37,587 nt of DNA, from the NCBI GenBank assembly GCA_949948835.1, contig CATLHF010000014.1, forward strand, positions 1-37,587, in the 5' to 3' direction. The DNA comes from an uncultured Clostridia bacterium (GTDB taxonomy: Bacteria > Bacillota > Clostridia > TANB77 > CAG-508). This document shows positions 1 through 7,321 of this stretch, one piece after another; position 1 is the first letter of the stretch, and the number at the start of each line of letters is the position of its first letter. Under the pieces are notes generated by a model, which ran no database searches, was not told where the DNA came from, and worked only from the letters and a program-made list of their open reading frames with translations. The position numbers and the translations under genes were made by a program.

Positions 1-1
1 A

Positions 2-70
2 ACACCAGAACAAGTAGTAAGAAATGAACAAAGCCATACAGGAAGATTTTTGAAGAAATATTTGGAGTAA
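2..70 (+). CDS. uvrA: UvrA C-terminus (partial)
   Basis: Last 22 codons of an open frame entering from the left edge, ending in TAA at 68-70. The peptide reads TPEQVVRNEQSHTGRFLKKY followed by LE. This matches the usual end of excinuclease ABC subunit A (GTPE..V......TG.FLK..L), the DNA-damage-recognition ATPase of nucleotide excision repair. No ATPase or zinc-finger part lies in the window, so the call rests only on this tail. A strong hairpin follows at once. Confidence 0.72.
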   Translation, partial: TPEQVVRNEQSHTGRFLKKYLE

Positions 71-75
71 GAGAT

Positions 76-110
76 AAAAGAAGACATTTAGTTGCTAAAT
101 GTCTTCTTTT
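76..110. terminator. Bidirectional terminator between uvrA and the DUF2442 gene
   Basis: A perfect 15-base inverted repeat (76-90 and 96-110) with a 5-base loop. The right arm ends in TTTT on the plus strand and the left arm supplies a T-run on the minus strand, so it can stop both convergent genes. The stop codon of the minus-strand gene lies inside it. Confidence 0.85.
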
Positions 111-337
111 ATTTCTTTACTACTTTCATATAATGCATCTGCACACATATCGATATCTCCCCATGAAATAGTACCAAAAGCAATCTTTACACTATTAAAA
201 ACATTAAGATTATTTAATTTTTTAAATACACCCTTATTTAAATAAGGTTTCATATCTTTAATTTTTTGCTCTTTATTATCAAAAGTTAAAAGTAACTTAT
301 AGTCTTTCAATGGCTTTACATCAATAATTTCTCTCAA
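95..337 (-). CDS. DUF2442 domain protein
   Basis: 80 residues, matching the compact DUF2442 fold by pattern: an initial V.PL.DY.L.LTF segment, a central F..L.....F..V stretch, then GTISWGDIDMCADALY at residues 55-70, the typical W..diD...d.LY ending. The start is a TTG at 335-337, set by GGAGG 8 bases upstream; no ATG fits. It lies 12 bases downstream of the DUF4160 gene and is probably co-transcribed. DUF4160-DUF2442 pairs are common in bacteria and have a toxin-antitoxin-like distribution, but their biochemical role is not settled. Confidence 0.82.
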   Translation of the reverse strand: MREIIDVKPLKDYKLLLTFDNKEQKIKDMKPYLNKGVFKKLNNLNVFNSVKIAFGTISWGDIDMCADALYESSKEIKEDI

Positions 338-349
338 AATAATAACCTC

Positions 350-607
350 CTATTGAAGTGGATTAATATAAAATAATTGTTCATTACTTTTGCATAATTC
401 CCAATTTGCTACTAATTCATCTTTAGGTAATAATGACCAAGCTTGAATTAGCTTAATTTGACGTGAAGGAAGATAACCTTGAAGCAAGTTGGAATTAAAA
501 TCAAACATGGCTTTATAATTGCCATAATAGGCATGAAAATGTGGTGGATTATGATCGTCAAAATACATACGAATAATAATACCATAGAACATACTAATTG
601 TAGGCAT
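350..607 (-). CDS. DUF4160 domain protein
   Basis: 85 residues starting MPTISMF. It carries the DUF4160 hallmark DDHNPPHFHAYYGNYKA near residues 17-33 and an L.GYLP.RQ.KL...W....K.EL..NW C-terminal half. The start is the ATG at 605-607 because it has a near-perfect GGAAAGGAGGT site 4 bases upstream; a longer frame upstream reads through promoter-like sequence and is rejected. First gene of a two-gene unit with DUF2442. Function unknown; the pair behaves like a small accessory or toxin-antitoxin-like module. Confidence 0.85.
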   Translation of the reverse strand: MPTISMFYGIIIRMYFDDHNPPHFHAYYGNYKAMFDFNSNLLQGYLPSRQIKLIQAWSLLPKDELVANWELCKSNEQLFYINPLQ

Positions 608-622
608 TTTACCTCCTTTCCA

Positions 623-639
623 ATTATAACACAATTGTG
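623..639 (-). promoter_or_regulatory. Probable promoter and operator of the DUF4160-DUF2442 unit
   Basis: On the minus strand a perfect TATAAT (-10, plus coordinates 623-628) is preceded by the 10-base palindrome CACAATTGTG (630-639) in the spacer. The palindrome is a candidate autoregulatory operator. No good -35 box is visible. Confidence 0.4.
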
Positions 640-812
640 AAAAAAAAATAAATATAATTTTGTTATTTTGTAAATAATATCTTTGGAAAAATAAAAGATA
701 TAAATAAAGTGAAATTATCAAGAAAACACATAAGTTGAAAGACTATAACTAAGATTATTATAATTGTAAAAACAGGAAAATGCAAGAAAAAGATTTCGAC
801 AAAATATGATAA

Positions 813-861
813 AAATAGTCATAAACAAACTATTTCTATATCAATTTGTTTATGACTATTT
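813..861 (-). terminator. Terminator of the Asn-rich micro-protein gene
   Basis: A perfect 17-base inverted repeat (813-829 and 845-861) with a 15-base loop, lying 12 bases beyond the stop of the minus-strand small gene. On that strand it is followed by a T-run. Confidence 0.75.
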
Positions 862-873
862 AATTAGATATAC

Positions 874-987
874 TTATCTACAGTTTTCGTTGTTGTTGTT
901 TTGGTTATTTTTGTTTTGGTTTTCATTTCTATTTTGATTGTTTTTGTTATTGTTTTGGTTTTGGTTGTTTTTGTTATTCTTTGCCAT
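874..987 (-). CDS. Asn/Gln/Lys-rich micro-protein
   Basis: 37 residues beginning MAKNNKNNQNQNNNK and ending NNNNENCR. About half the residues are Asn, the rest mostly Gln and Lys, with a single Cys next to the last residue. The start ATG (985-987) has an excellent GGAGGTG site 6 bases upstream, and a terminator-like hairpin follows the stop, so it looks like a real translated gene rather than a simple repeat. Similar tiny Asn/Gln-rich proteins are known in spore-forming clostridia and resemble SASP-like proteins in composition, but I cannot assign a family. A spore role is inference only. Confidence 0.6.
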   Translation of the reverse strand: MAKNNKNNQNQNNNKNNQNRNENQNKNNQNNNNENCR

Positions 988-1118
988 AAAAAGCACCTCC
1001 ATTTATTTAGGTATTTTAAGAAAGCTTAAACATATAAGATGTTTCGATTTTCTTATGAATAGTTTTTACAAAAAACGAAAAAAATATTCAAAAACAAAGT
1101 AAATTGTAATGAAAAAAA

Positions 1119-1147
1119 TTAACATATACTAAAATCTATGATATAAT
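1119..1147 (+). promoter_or_regulatory. Promoter of the cmk-murD unit
   Basis: TTAACA (1119-1124), 17-base spacer, TATAAT (1142-1147). It lies 38 bases upstream of the kinase start and has the expected housekeeping layout. Confidence 0.75.
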
Positions 1148-1185
1148 GTGTAGCGAATAAATTTAAAACATAGGAGAAATAAATT

Positions 1186-1881
1186 ATGGAACATATTGTG
1201 ATTGGAATTGAAGGATTAGTAGGAGCTGGAAAAACTTCTATTTGTAGGGAATTAATAAAAATTTTACCAGATACGATTTTGTTAAATGGTGGAAATTTGT
1301 ATAGAGCAATTGTTTATGTGATGATGAAAAGTGGAGCAAATTTAGAAACGATAAAATCACAAGCAAACAAAATTGATATTAAAACAATGATGGATTTGTT
1401 TAAAATTGAATTAAAAGTGGAAGATAATGAAACAAAAATATATATGGATGGTAAGTTAATGGAAGAAGATGAATTACAATCGAAAGAATCTTCCATTGCA
1501 GTATCGGAAGTTGGTGGAAAAGCAAATAATGAAGCATTATTCGTTTTTGCAAGAAATCTGATTGATACTTTAAAAATAGAGCATAATATTATTGTTTCTG
1601 GTAGAGCAATTATGCAAATTTATCCTAAAACCGATTATCACTTTTTTGTAACAGCAAGCTTAGAGGAACGCGCTAGAAGAAAAAGCATACAATATAAAGG
1701 TGAAGTTGATGTAGAAGAATTAACCGAGCATATTAAGAAACGTGATGAATTACAAAAAAAAGCCGGATTTTATGAGTTAAGCGATAAAACAATTACAATT
1801 GATGTAACAGATTGTAAAACTGTAGAAGAATCAACCAATAAAGTATTAGACTATATCAAAATACCACAAGAATTAAAATAA
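1186..1881 (+). CDS. Cytidylate kinase-like P-loop kinase
   Basis: 231 residues, the usual length for bacterial CMP kinase, which phosphorylates (d)CMP to (d)CDP in the cytosol. P-loop GLVGAGKT is at residues 10-17. An FFVTASLEERARRK segment (about 153-166) matches the Cmk strand and Arg-rich lid, and IKKRDELQ (about 183-190) matches the conserved ..RD.. lid end. The family motif GRD.G is changed to SGRAI (138-142), so the Asp that normally contacts the ribose is absent. It may therefore be a paralogue with altered substrate preference. GGAG site upstream; murD follows after 15 bases, so the two are probably one operon. Confidence 0.72.
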   Translation: MEHIVIGIEGLVGAGKTSICRELIKILPDTILLNGGNLYRAIVYVMMKSGANLETIKSQANKIDIKTMMDLFKIELKVEDNETKIYMDGKLMEEDELQSKESSIAVSEVGGKANNEALFVFARNLIDTLKIEHNIIVSGRAIMQIYPKTDYHFFVTASLEERARRKSIQYKGEVDVEELTEHIKKRDELQKKAGFYELSDKTITIDVTDCKTVEESTNKVLDYIKIPQELK

Positions 1882-1896
1882 GAGGAGAGGATTTTC

Positions 1897-3291
1897 TTGA
1901 ACGAAAAGCTAAAGGAATTTAATACATATTTAAAAAACAGAAGAGTAGCTGTAATTGGTCTTGGTGTAAGTAACTTACCACTTTTAGAATATCTATACAA
2001 TTTATCATCTAAAGTAACAGTATTTGATGATAGAACAATGGAACAAATACCAAAAGAAGTAATGAATAAAATTACAACATATGGCTTTGAATTTTCATTT
2101 GGAGAAAACAACTTGTCGAAGTTAGTAGGATTTGATTTGATTTTCCGTTCACCAAGTTGCATGCCAACGAAGAAAGAATTGGTAGAAGAAGCCAAAAGAG
2201 GTGCCATTGTTACTTCTGAAATTGAAATGTTAATGGAAATGGCACCATGTAAAATAATTGGTGTTACAGGAAGTGACGGAAAAACAACAACAACGAGTTT
2301 AATTTATGAAATTGCAAAAAAAGCAGGGTACAATGCTTATCTTGGAGGAAACATTGGATATCCATTATTTACAAAACTGGAACAAATGCAAGAGGATGAT
2401 ATAATTGTATTAGAATTAAGTAGTTTTCAATTAATGAATATGACAGTAAGCCCAGATATATCCGTTATTACAAATGTATCACCAAATCATCTAAATATTC
2501 ATAAAGACTATGAAGAATATATAGAAGCAAAAAAGAATATCTTTAAAAACCAAAAAGAAGATGGTATTTTAGTATTAAACTACGATAATGAAATTACAAG
2601 AGAATGTAAAAAAGAGGCAAATGGAAAAGTCATTTATTTTAGTAGTAAAGAAAAATTAGATAATGGAATTATTGTGGATAATGAAGTGATTAAAGAATGT
2701 GAAGACCGTTTGAGAAAGCACATTATTAATACCAAAGAAATTCATTTAAGAGGAATGCATAATTACGAAAATGTATCTGCAGCAATTGCTGCAACGAAAT
2801 CATTTGTTGATATGGATACGATTGTAGAAGCTGTTAAGAATTTTAAGGGAGTTTCTCATCGTATAGAATTAATAAGAGAGCTAGATGGTGTAAAGTGGTA
2901 TAATGATTCTATTGGAACAAGTCCAACAAGAACGATGGCAGGACTAAAATCATTTGAAGAAGAAATTGTGTTAATAGCAGGAGGATATGATAAACATTTA
3001 GAATACGAACCACTTGCAAAACCAATTGTCGATAAAGTAAAAGCACTTATTTTAATTGGTCAAACATCTGTAAAAATCCGTGAAGCGGTAGAAAAAGAAT
3101 TACAAAGTCAAGGAAAACAATTAGATATTTACCAATGTAATGAATTTCCACAAATTGTAGAAGTAGCAAGAGAAGTTGCAAAATCAGGTCAAGTAGTATT
3201 ATTTTCACCAGCTAGTGCAAGTTTTGATTTGTTCAAAAACTTTGAAGAAAGAGGCAATACCTTTAAAAAATTAGTAAATGATTTAACCTAA
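1897..3291 (+). CDS. murD: UDP-N-acetylmuramoyl-alanine--D-glutamate ligase
   Basis: 464 residues, normal MurD length. It adds D-glutamate to UDP-MurNAc-L-Ala in cytoplasmic peptidoglycan precursor synthesis. Visible marks are an N-terminal Rossmann loop (GLGVSN, 21-26), the Mur ligase ATP loop GVTGSDGKT (122-130), GGNIGYP at 150-156, NVSPNHLNIH in the central domain, and GVSHRIE plus NDSIGTSP in the C-terminal domain. The start is a TTG at 1897 with AGAGGAGAGG upstream; no ATG is nearby in frame. It follows the kinase closely and is ended by a hairpin. No zero-frame CGG occurs in it. Confidence 0.95.
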   Translation: MNEKLKEFNTYLKNRRVAVIGLGVSNLPLLEYLYNLSSKVTVFDDRTMEQIPKEVMNKITTYGFEFSFGENNLSKLVGFDLIFRSPSCMPTKKELVEEAKRGAIVTSEIEMLMEMAPCKIIGVTGSDGKTTTTSLIYEIAKKAGYNAYLGGNIGYPLFTKLEQMQEDDIIVLELSSFQLMNMTVSPDISVITNVSPNHLNIHKDYEEYIEAKKNIFKNQKEDGILVLNYDNEITRECKKEANGKVIYFSSKEKLDNGIIVDNEVIKECEDRLRKHIINTKEIHLRGMHNYENVSAAIAATKSFVDMDTIVEAVKNFKGVSHRIELIRELDGVKWYNDSIGTSPTRTMAGLKSFEEEIVLIAGGYDKHLEYEPLAKPIVDKVKALILIGQTSVKIREAVEKELQSQGKQLDIYQCNEFPQIVEVAREVAKSGQVVLFSPASASFDLFKNFEERGNTFKKLVNDLT

Positions 3292-3316
3292 AAGAAGCAA
3301 GAAATTGCTTCTTTTT
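3290..3316 (+). terminator. Terminator after murD
   Basis: AAAAGAAGCAA and TTGCTTCTTTT pair across a short loop directly at the murD stop, followed by more T residues. Confidence 0.85.
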
Positions 3317-3374
3317 GTCACTCTTTTTACGTATGTTTCATATTGTAATATATCAAGATAATAGGAGGGATTAT

Positions 3375-3897
3375 ATGTATGATGAAACTTCGTATGAAGA
3401 ATATATGAGAAGTGTGTTAGGATATCGACCAACATATGGAAGTGAGAATGTATATGCACCAGATGATTATTACATAATACAAACAACGACAAGTCCGATA
3501 ATGCAAGAAGAGCAATGTAATGAAATGTATCCAGAAATTTACCACAAAATATATCCTTTAATCTGTAAAGAATGTAGAGGTATGAATACACAGCTAACAA
3601 ATGAGCTATTAGAGAAAATGACAGAGAATGTTTATCAAGCAATTGAAATTGATTTGAAAATTGAAACAAAAAATGTAAGACAAGAAGATAGACAGGTTCG
3701 GTGGAAGAAACAACTTTTTACGTGATTTAATTCGAATTTTAATTTTAAAAGAGTTATTGGGAGGAGGCTCAAGACCAAGACCACCACATCCACCAAGACC
3801 ACCAATGCCAGGACCACGTCCACCATTTCCAGGAGGACCAGGAGGAGGGCCAAGACCACCGTTTCCAGGTGGACCAATAAGACCACGAGATTTTTAA
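3375..3897 (+). CDS. Coat-like protein with Pro/Gly-rich tail, needs one +1 shift
   Basis: Start ATG 3375 with TAGGAGGG upstream. Residues 1-108 form an acidic, Tyr-rich region with YPEIYHKIYPLICKECRG, a pattern I associate with clostridial spore-coat-like proteins. At codon 109 (CGG, 3699-3701) the zero frame dies 8 codons later. Skipping C3699 gives GGRNNFLRDLIRILILKELL followed by a tail of Pro, Arg and Gly built on RPPHPP, PRPPFPGG and PGGGPRPPFPGG repeats, ending at 3897. Total 173 residues. The NFLRDLIRI.. block directly before a Pro-rich tail is a coherent single protein, which supports the shift. Exact function unknown; a role at the spore or cell surface is inferred. A terminator overlaps the stop. 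Confidence 0.75.
3699..3701 (+). other. CGG +1 recoding site 1 (coat-like protein)
   Basis: Zero-frame codon order GTT-CGG-TGG. Dropping the C gives GTT-GGT-GGA and joins the N-terminal part to the NNFLRDLIRI/Pro-rich part. This is the only one of the ten sites with GGT as the Gly codon. Confidence 0.75.
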
Positions 3898-3937
3898 AAC
3901 AGTAAAAAAGCATCGATAAGATGCTTTTTTACTGTTT
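3897..3937 (+). terminator. Terminator after the Pro-rich gene
   Basis: A 17-base perfect inverted repeat (3897-3913 and 3921-3937) with a 7-base loop and internal T-run. It starts at the stop reached only through the +1 frame, which supports that stop as the true gene end. Confidence 0.85.
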
Positions 3938-3954
3938 ATAGGTACCATATTATG

Positions 3955-3983
3955 TTGCGGTTTAATAAATAATGTGGTATAGT
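3955..3983 (+). promoter_or_regulatory. Promoter of the MBL-fold hydrolase gene
   Basis: TTGCGG (3955-3960), 17-base spacer, TATAGT (3978-3983), 28 bases before the start codon. Confidence 0.65.
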
Positions 3984-4011
3984 ATAAAAAACAATTAGGA
4001 GAGCAATAAAA

Positions 4012-4722
4012 ATGAGAGTAGATTTAATTGGAACTGGATCAATATATACCAAGTATAATAGTGCAAGTACATTAGTCAACGAAGAATTACTAATTGATAT
4101 TCCAAATGGATGTCATAAACAACTTTTAAAGATGGGATATAAAATCGAAAAAGTAAAAGCAGTTGCGATTACACATTTTCACGGAGACCATTTTGCAGAT
4201 CTTCCATTTTTAGTAAGGCATCGATTTGCATTAAAACTTTTGGAACCATTAATCATCATAGCACCAAAGGGCGCAAAAGAGCAGATTAAAAGATTATTTG
4301 ATGTATATAATTCAAATGATTTTGATTGGAAACCAACCATAAATATTATTGAAATAGAAAATTCAGGTGAGGAAATAGAGATATTAGATAAATATCATAT
4401 AAAGCCAATAGAGGTTGCACATGGTGACTTAAAGCCAGCGTACGGATATATTATTAACAATACGCTAGGCCTTACAGGGGATAGTGGCATTTGTGATGCA
4501 ATAAGAGAAATTAGAGATAATAGCAAAATTATGATTGCAGATACTTCATTTAGACAAGGCAAAGAGATGCATATGGGAATTGATGATATCAAAGACTTAC
4601 TTAGCAACAGTAACAAAAACATTATTGCAACACATTTAAGAGATACTACTAGAGAAGCATTAAAAAATGAAAAAATTACCAATTTAATTGTTCCTGAAGA
4701 TGGATATTATTTTGAAATTTAG
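4012..4722 (+). CDS. MBL-fold metal-dependent hydrolase (RNase Z-like)
   Basis: 236 residues of the metallo-beta-lactamase superfamily. Zinc motif HFHGDH is at 55-60. Further metal ligands are probably the His of VAHGD, the Asp of GLTGDSG and the His of IATHLRD near the C-terminus. The early FADLPFLVRHRF stretch after HFHGDH is typical of the ribonuclease Z/AtsA-like branch. Substrate cannot be told from sequence; it is shorter than true RNase Z and lacks its long exosite arm, so a general hydrolase is the safer name. Own promoter, GGAG site, monocistronic. Confidence 0.8.
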   Translation: MRVDLIGTGSIYTKYNSASTLVNEELLIDIPNGCHKQLLKMGYKIEKVKAVAITHFHGDHFADLPFLVRHRFALKLLEPLIIIAPKGAKEQIKRLFDVYNSNDFDWKPTINIIEIENSGEEIEILDKYHIKPIEVAHGDLKPAYGYIINNTLGLTGDSGICDAIREIRDNSKIMIADTSFRQGKEMHMGIDDIKDLLSNSNKNIIATHLRDTTREALKNEKITNLIVPEDGYYFEI

Positions 4723-4799
4723 AAAATTTAAACTCACATACTTTTTTCTAAAATGCACAAACTAAATTTGTATAAAATTTTGAAAGGAAGTATGTAAGT

Positions 4800-5249
4800 A
4801 TGGATGTTAAAGATTGTATGACCAAAAATGTATGTTATTGTACACCAGAAGTAAATGTAGCAGAAGCGGCAAAGCTAATGTGTGATAATCACGTAGGATG
4901 TATTCCTGTTTGTGATGATAAAAATTGTGTTGTTGGAGTATTAACAGATCGTGATGTTATTTTAAGAACGATTTCATGTGATAAAGATGCAAAAACAACA
5001 CCAGTTTCTGAAGTGATGACTTGTGGAGTTTGCTGTTGTAAACCAGATACCTCAATTGAGGAAGCAACCAAATTAATGTCAGATTTTCAAATTCGTAGAA
5101 TTCCCGTTTGTGACCAAAACAATAAAATTGTTGGAATTTTATCATTAGGAGATTTGGCACATCACGATAAAACAGTAGGAACACAAGAGGTGTGTAATAC
5201 GTTAGAAAATATATGTCAGTGTGGAAATAATAGCAAAAACGCCGAATAA
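4800..5249 (+). CDS. Cys-rich two-CBS-domain protein
   Basis: 149 residues made of two CBS modules: CMTKNV....V.EAAKLM...VGCIPVCD....VGVLTDRDVI (about 6-55) and VMTCG.......IEEATKLM....IRRIPVCD....VGILSLGDL. CBS pairs bind adenine nucleotides and report energy state. Unusually, about 16 of 149 residues are Cys, including CYC near the N-terminus, GVCCC in the linker and ICQC at the C-terminus, suggesting metal or redox binding on top of the CBS fold. It is a stand-alone protein; neighbours give no clear partner. GGAAG ribosome site, terminator after the stop. Confidence 0.88.
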   Translation: MDVKDCMTKNVCYCTPEVNVAEAAKLMCDNHVGCIPVCDDKNCVVGVLTDRDVILRTISCDKDAKTTPVSEVMTCGVCCCKPDTSIEEATKLMSDFQIRRIPVCDQNNKIVGILSLGDLAHHDKTVGTQEVCNTLENICQCGNNSKNAE

Positions 5250-5268
5250 TTTAATGAACAAATCATAT

Positions 5269-5302
5269 AATAATAGAAGTAGGATTACCTACTTCTATTA
5301 TT
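5269..5302 (+). terminator. Terminator after the CBS gene
   Basis: Perfect 15-base inverted repeat (5269-5283 and 5288-5302) with a 4-base loop, followed by TTATT. Confidence 0.8.
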
Positions 5303-5340
5303 TATTATTTTAAAAATATCATACATAGGAAAAGAGGAAA

Positions 5341-6438
5341 ATGATGGTTATTGATATGGGATATTGGACAAAAGTAGCAAAAAGAATTATTGTACTTATC
5401 ATTAGTATTATCGGCATATACCTAGCATTTAAATTAGCTGTATTTTACATGCCATTTTTAATTGCTTTTATTATTTCGTTATTAATTGAACCATTGATTA
5501 AATTTGTAAATAAAAGGACAAGTTTAACAAGGAAAACAAGTGCCATAGTAGTATTGGTTATCGTATCGGTTTTATTAATTGCTCTTATTGTTTGGGGAAT
5601 AACGGTATTAATTCAAGAAACAACAAATTTGTTACAAAGTCTAAATCAATATATCGAGATGGCCTACAATCAAATTCAAAATGTGATTCAAAACATTAAT
5701 TTTGAAAAATTAAAAATACCTGTTGAAGTAACTGGTATTATACAAAATTCGTTATGGGATTTTATTGGAACGGTTTCAGCTTGGGTAAAGAATTTTTTAA
5801 CTTCTATGATGAACTTTTTAACAGAGATTCCAACCATTGCAATCTATGTCGGAATTTGTTTTGTTGCCATTTATTTTATATGTACCGATAAATTATATAT
5901 GATTGACCAATTAGAACATCATCTGCCAAGAGAATGGGTAAAACGCATCGGAAAGCATATACGAGAATTAATTGCAAGCTTAGGTGCCTATTTAAAAGCT
6001 GAGATGACTTTAGTATTAATTTCGTTTATTGTATCTCTAATTGGGTTATATATTTTAAAATTTTCAGGATTTCATATTAGCTATCCACTTCTTGCTGCAT
6101 TAGCCATTGGATTTGTAGATGCTCTTCCAATCCTTGGTTCTGGAACCGCCATGATTCCATGGGCAGTCATTTCCGCTGCCAGTGGTGATATTTCGCTTGC
6201 CATTGCTATTTTAGTGCTGTGGATTATTATGTCTGTTGTAAGGCAATTTGCAGAACCAAGAGTGGTAAGCCATCATATAGGAATTCATCCAATTTTTACC
6301 TTAATTGCTATGTATACAGGATTTAAAGCAATAGGAGTATTAGGAATGTTTATTGGACCAATTGTTTTAATTATATTGAAAAATATCTTTTCTACTATGA
6401 TAGATAAGGGAGTAGGAAAAGCTATTTTCGACAGATGA
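5341..6438 (+). CDS. AI-2E family membrane protein, YtvI-like
   Basis: 365 residues with about eight hydrophobic segments: two near the N-terminus, one near residues 65-90, one near 165-180, and four in the C-terminal half. It has the family ending, with DALPILGSGTAMIPWA and a later GVLGMFIGPI. Length and layout fit the AI-2E transporter family and specifically the sporulation integral membrane protein YtvI of clostridia and bacilli. The transport substrate of this subgroup is not known. Start ATG 5341 with AAGAGG upstream. It converges on the deacetylase gene with only 2 bases between stops. Confidence 0.8.
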   Translation: MMVIDMGYWTKVAKRIIVLIISIIGIYLAFKLAVFYMPFLIAFIISLLIEPLIKFVNKRTSLTRKTSAIVVLVIVSVLLIALIVWGITVLIQETTNLLQSLNQYIEMAYNQIQNVIQNINFEKLKIPVEVTGIIQNSLWDFIGTVSAWVKNFLTSMMNFLTEIPTIAIYVGICFVAIYFICTDKLYMIDQLEHHLPREWVKRIGKHIRELIASLGAYLKAEMTLVLISFIVSLIGLYILKFSGFHISYPLLAALAIGFVDALPILGSGTAMIPWAVISAASGDISLAIAILVLWIIMSVVRQFAEPRVVSHHIGIHPIFTLIAMYTGFKAIGVLGMFIGPIVLIILKNIFSTMIDKGVGKAIFDR

Positions 6439-6440
6439 GC

Positions 6441-7310
6441 CTACTTTAGTATTTTTTTAAAGAAATCATTACTAGAAATACCAGAAGCACGGTTATTACG
6501 CTTTAAGCAATATAGGCAATTTGGGTCTTTGGTGATGTTGTTTATGCCACTTGCACAAGAAAGACTGGCTTTAAAACCTAAGTTTTTGATAACAGGTAAA
6601 GAGGCTTTACTAATGGAACCAAAAGGATAGGTAAACGTATTTGGGGTATATCCAGTATTTTCTTGAAACTTTTCTTGTAAGCTCATAAGATCTTTTGATA
6701 AGAGTTTTGTATAGCTTTCATTAGATTCATAGGATTTTTTAGAGCATCCCATTCTACCATTTGTAGAAGAATGTAAATTGTCTGTGTGATTTTGAAATTC
6801 AATCGTTCCAGAATCCATTAATTCTTTGATATCTTTCCAACGTAAGTAACTATAATTTAAATTTGCTTCATCCGTTTTAGAAAAGGTATCAGTATAAGAA
6901 CCTACTACTGAAATAACGGCTTTCATATTATATTTTTCAAGTAAAGGTACTGCATAGCCAAGGTTATTGTAATGTCCGTCATCAAATGTAATCATAATTG
7001 GTTTTTGTGGTAGAGGAGTATTATTGTACACATAGTTAATTAAATCTGACATGGTAATCGTGGTATAGTTATGGTTAAAGATATATTGTAAATCTTCTTC
7101 TAAAACATTAGGAGTAATGATATATTTTCCACTTCTTTTTGTATCTTTTAAAATGCTATGATACATAATGATAGGAACTTTAATACCCTCTTCATCAGAA
7201 GATGCTTTTGTAAAAGAATAGGCAAAAATACAAGAAGAGATAAGAAAAAGTATAAGAAAACTAATCATCACTTTATAATTTAATTTTATAATATGAAAAT
7301 GAATTTTCAA
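6441..7310 (-). CDS. Polysaccharide deacetylase (CE4 family)
   Basis: 289 residues. An N-terminal hydrophobic segment (about 15-32) makes it a membrane-anchored extracellular enzyme. CE4 marks are PIIMYHSI (about 46-53), TFDDG with catalytic and metal Asp (108-112), the metal-binding pair H175 and H180 in NHTDNLH, and TYPFGS. It removes acetyl groups from cell-surface polysaccharide, most likely peptidoglycan or spore cortex. It lies 11 bases downstream of the M23 peptidase gene on the same strand, so both envelope enzymes probably form one operon. Confidence 0.9.
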   Translation of the reverse strand: MKIHFHIIKLNYKVMISFLILFLISSCIFAYSFTKASSDEEGIKVPIIMYHSILKDTKRSGKYIITPNVLEEDLQYIFNHNYTTITMSDLINYVYNNTPLPQKPIMITFDDGHYNNLGYAVPLLEKYNMKAVISVVGSYTDTFSKTDEANLNYSYLRWKDIKELMDSGTIEFQNHTDNLHSSTNGRMGCSKKSYESNESYTKLLSKDLMSLQEKFQENTGYTPNTFTYPFGSISKASLPVIKNLGFKASLSCASGINNITKDPNCLYCLKRNNRASGISSNDFFKKILK

Positions 7311-7321
7311 AATTTTCCCCC

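Noticed and set aside
350..721. Longer DUF4160 frame starting at 721 on the minus strand
   Set aside because: The added N-terminal part is low-complexity Leu/Phe/Tyr text over the promoter region; ATG 607 has the strong ribosome site and family start MP.I.
890..985. GTT/TTG-rich stretch as a simple repeat or CRISPR-like array
   Set aside because: Units are irregular, and the reverse strand is a clean coding frame with ribosome site; no spacer-repeat structure.
3635..3913. Minus-strand hydrophobic frame of 92 residues
   Set aside because: It is the reverse of the Pro/Gly-rich tail; no ribosome site, and it overlaps a terminator.
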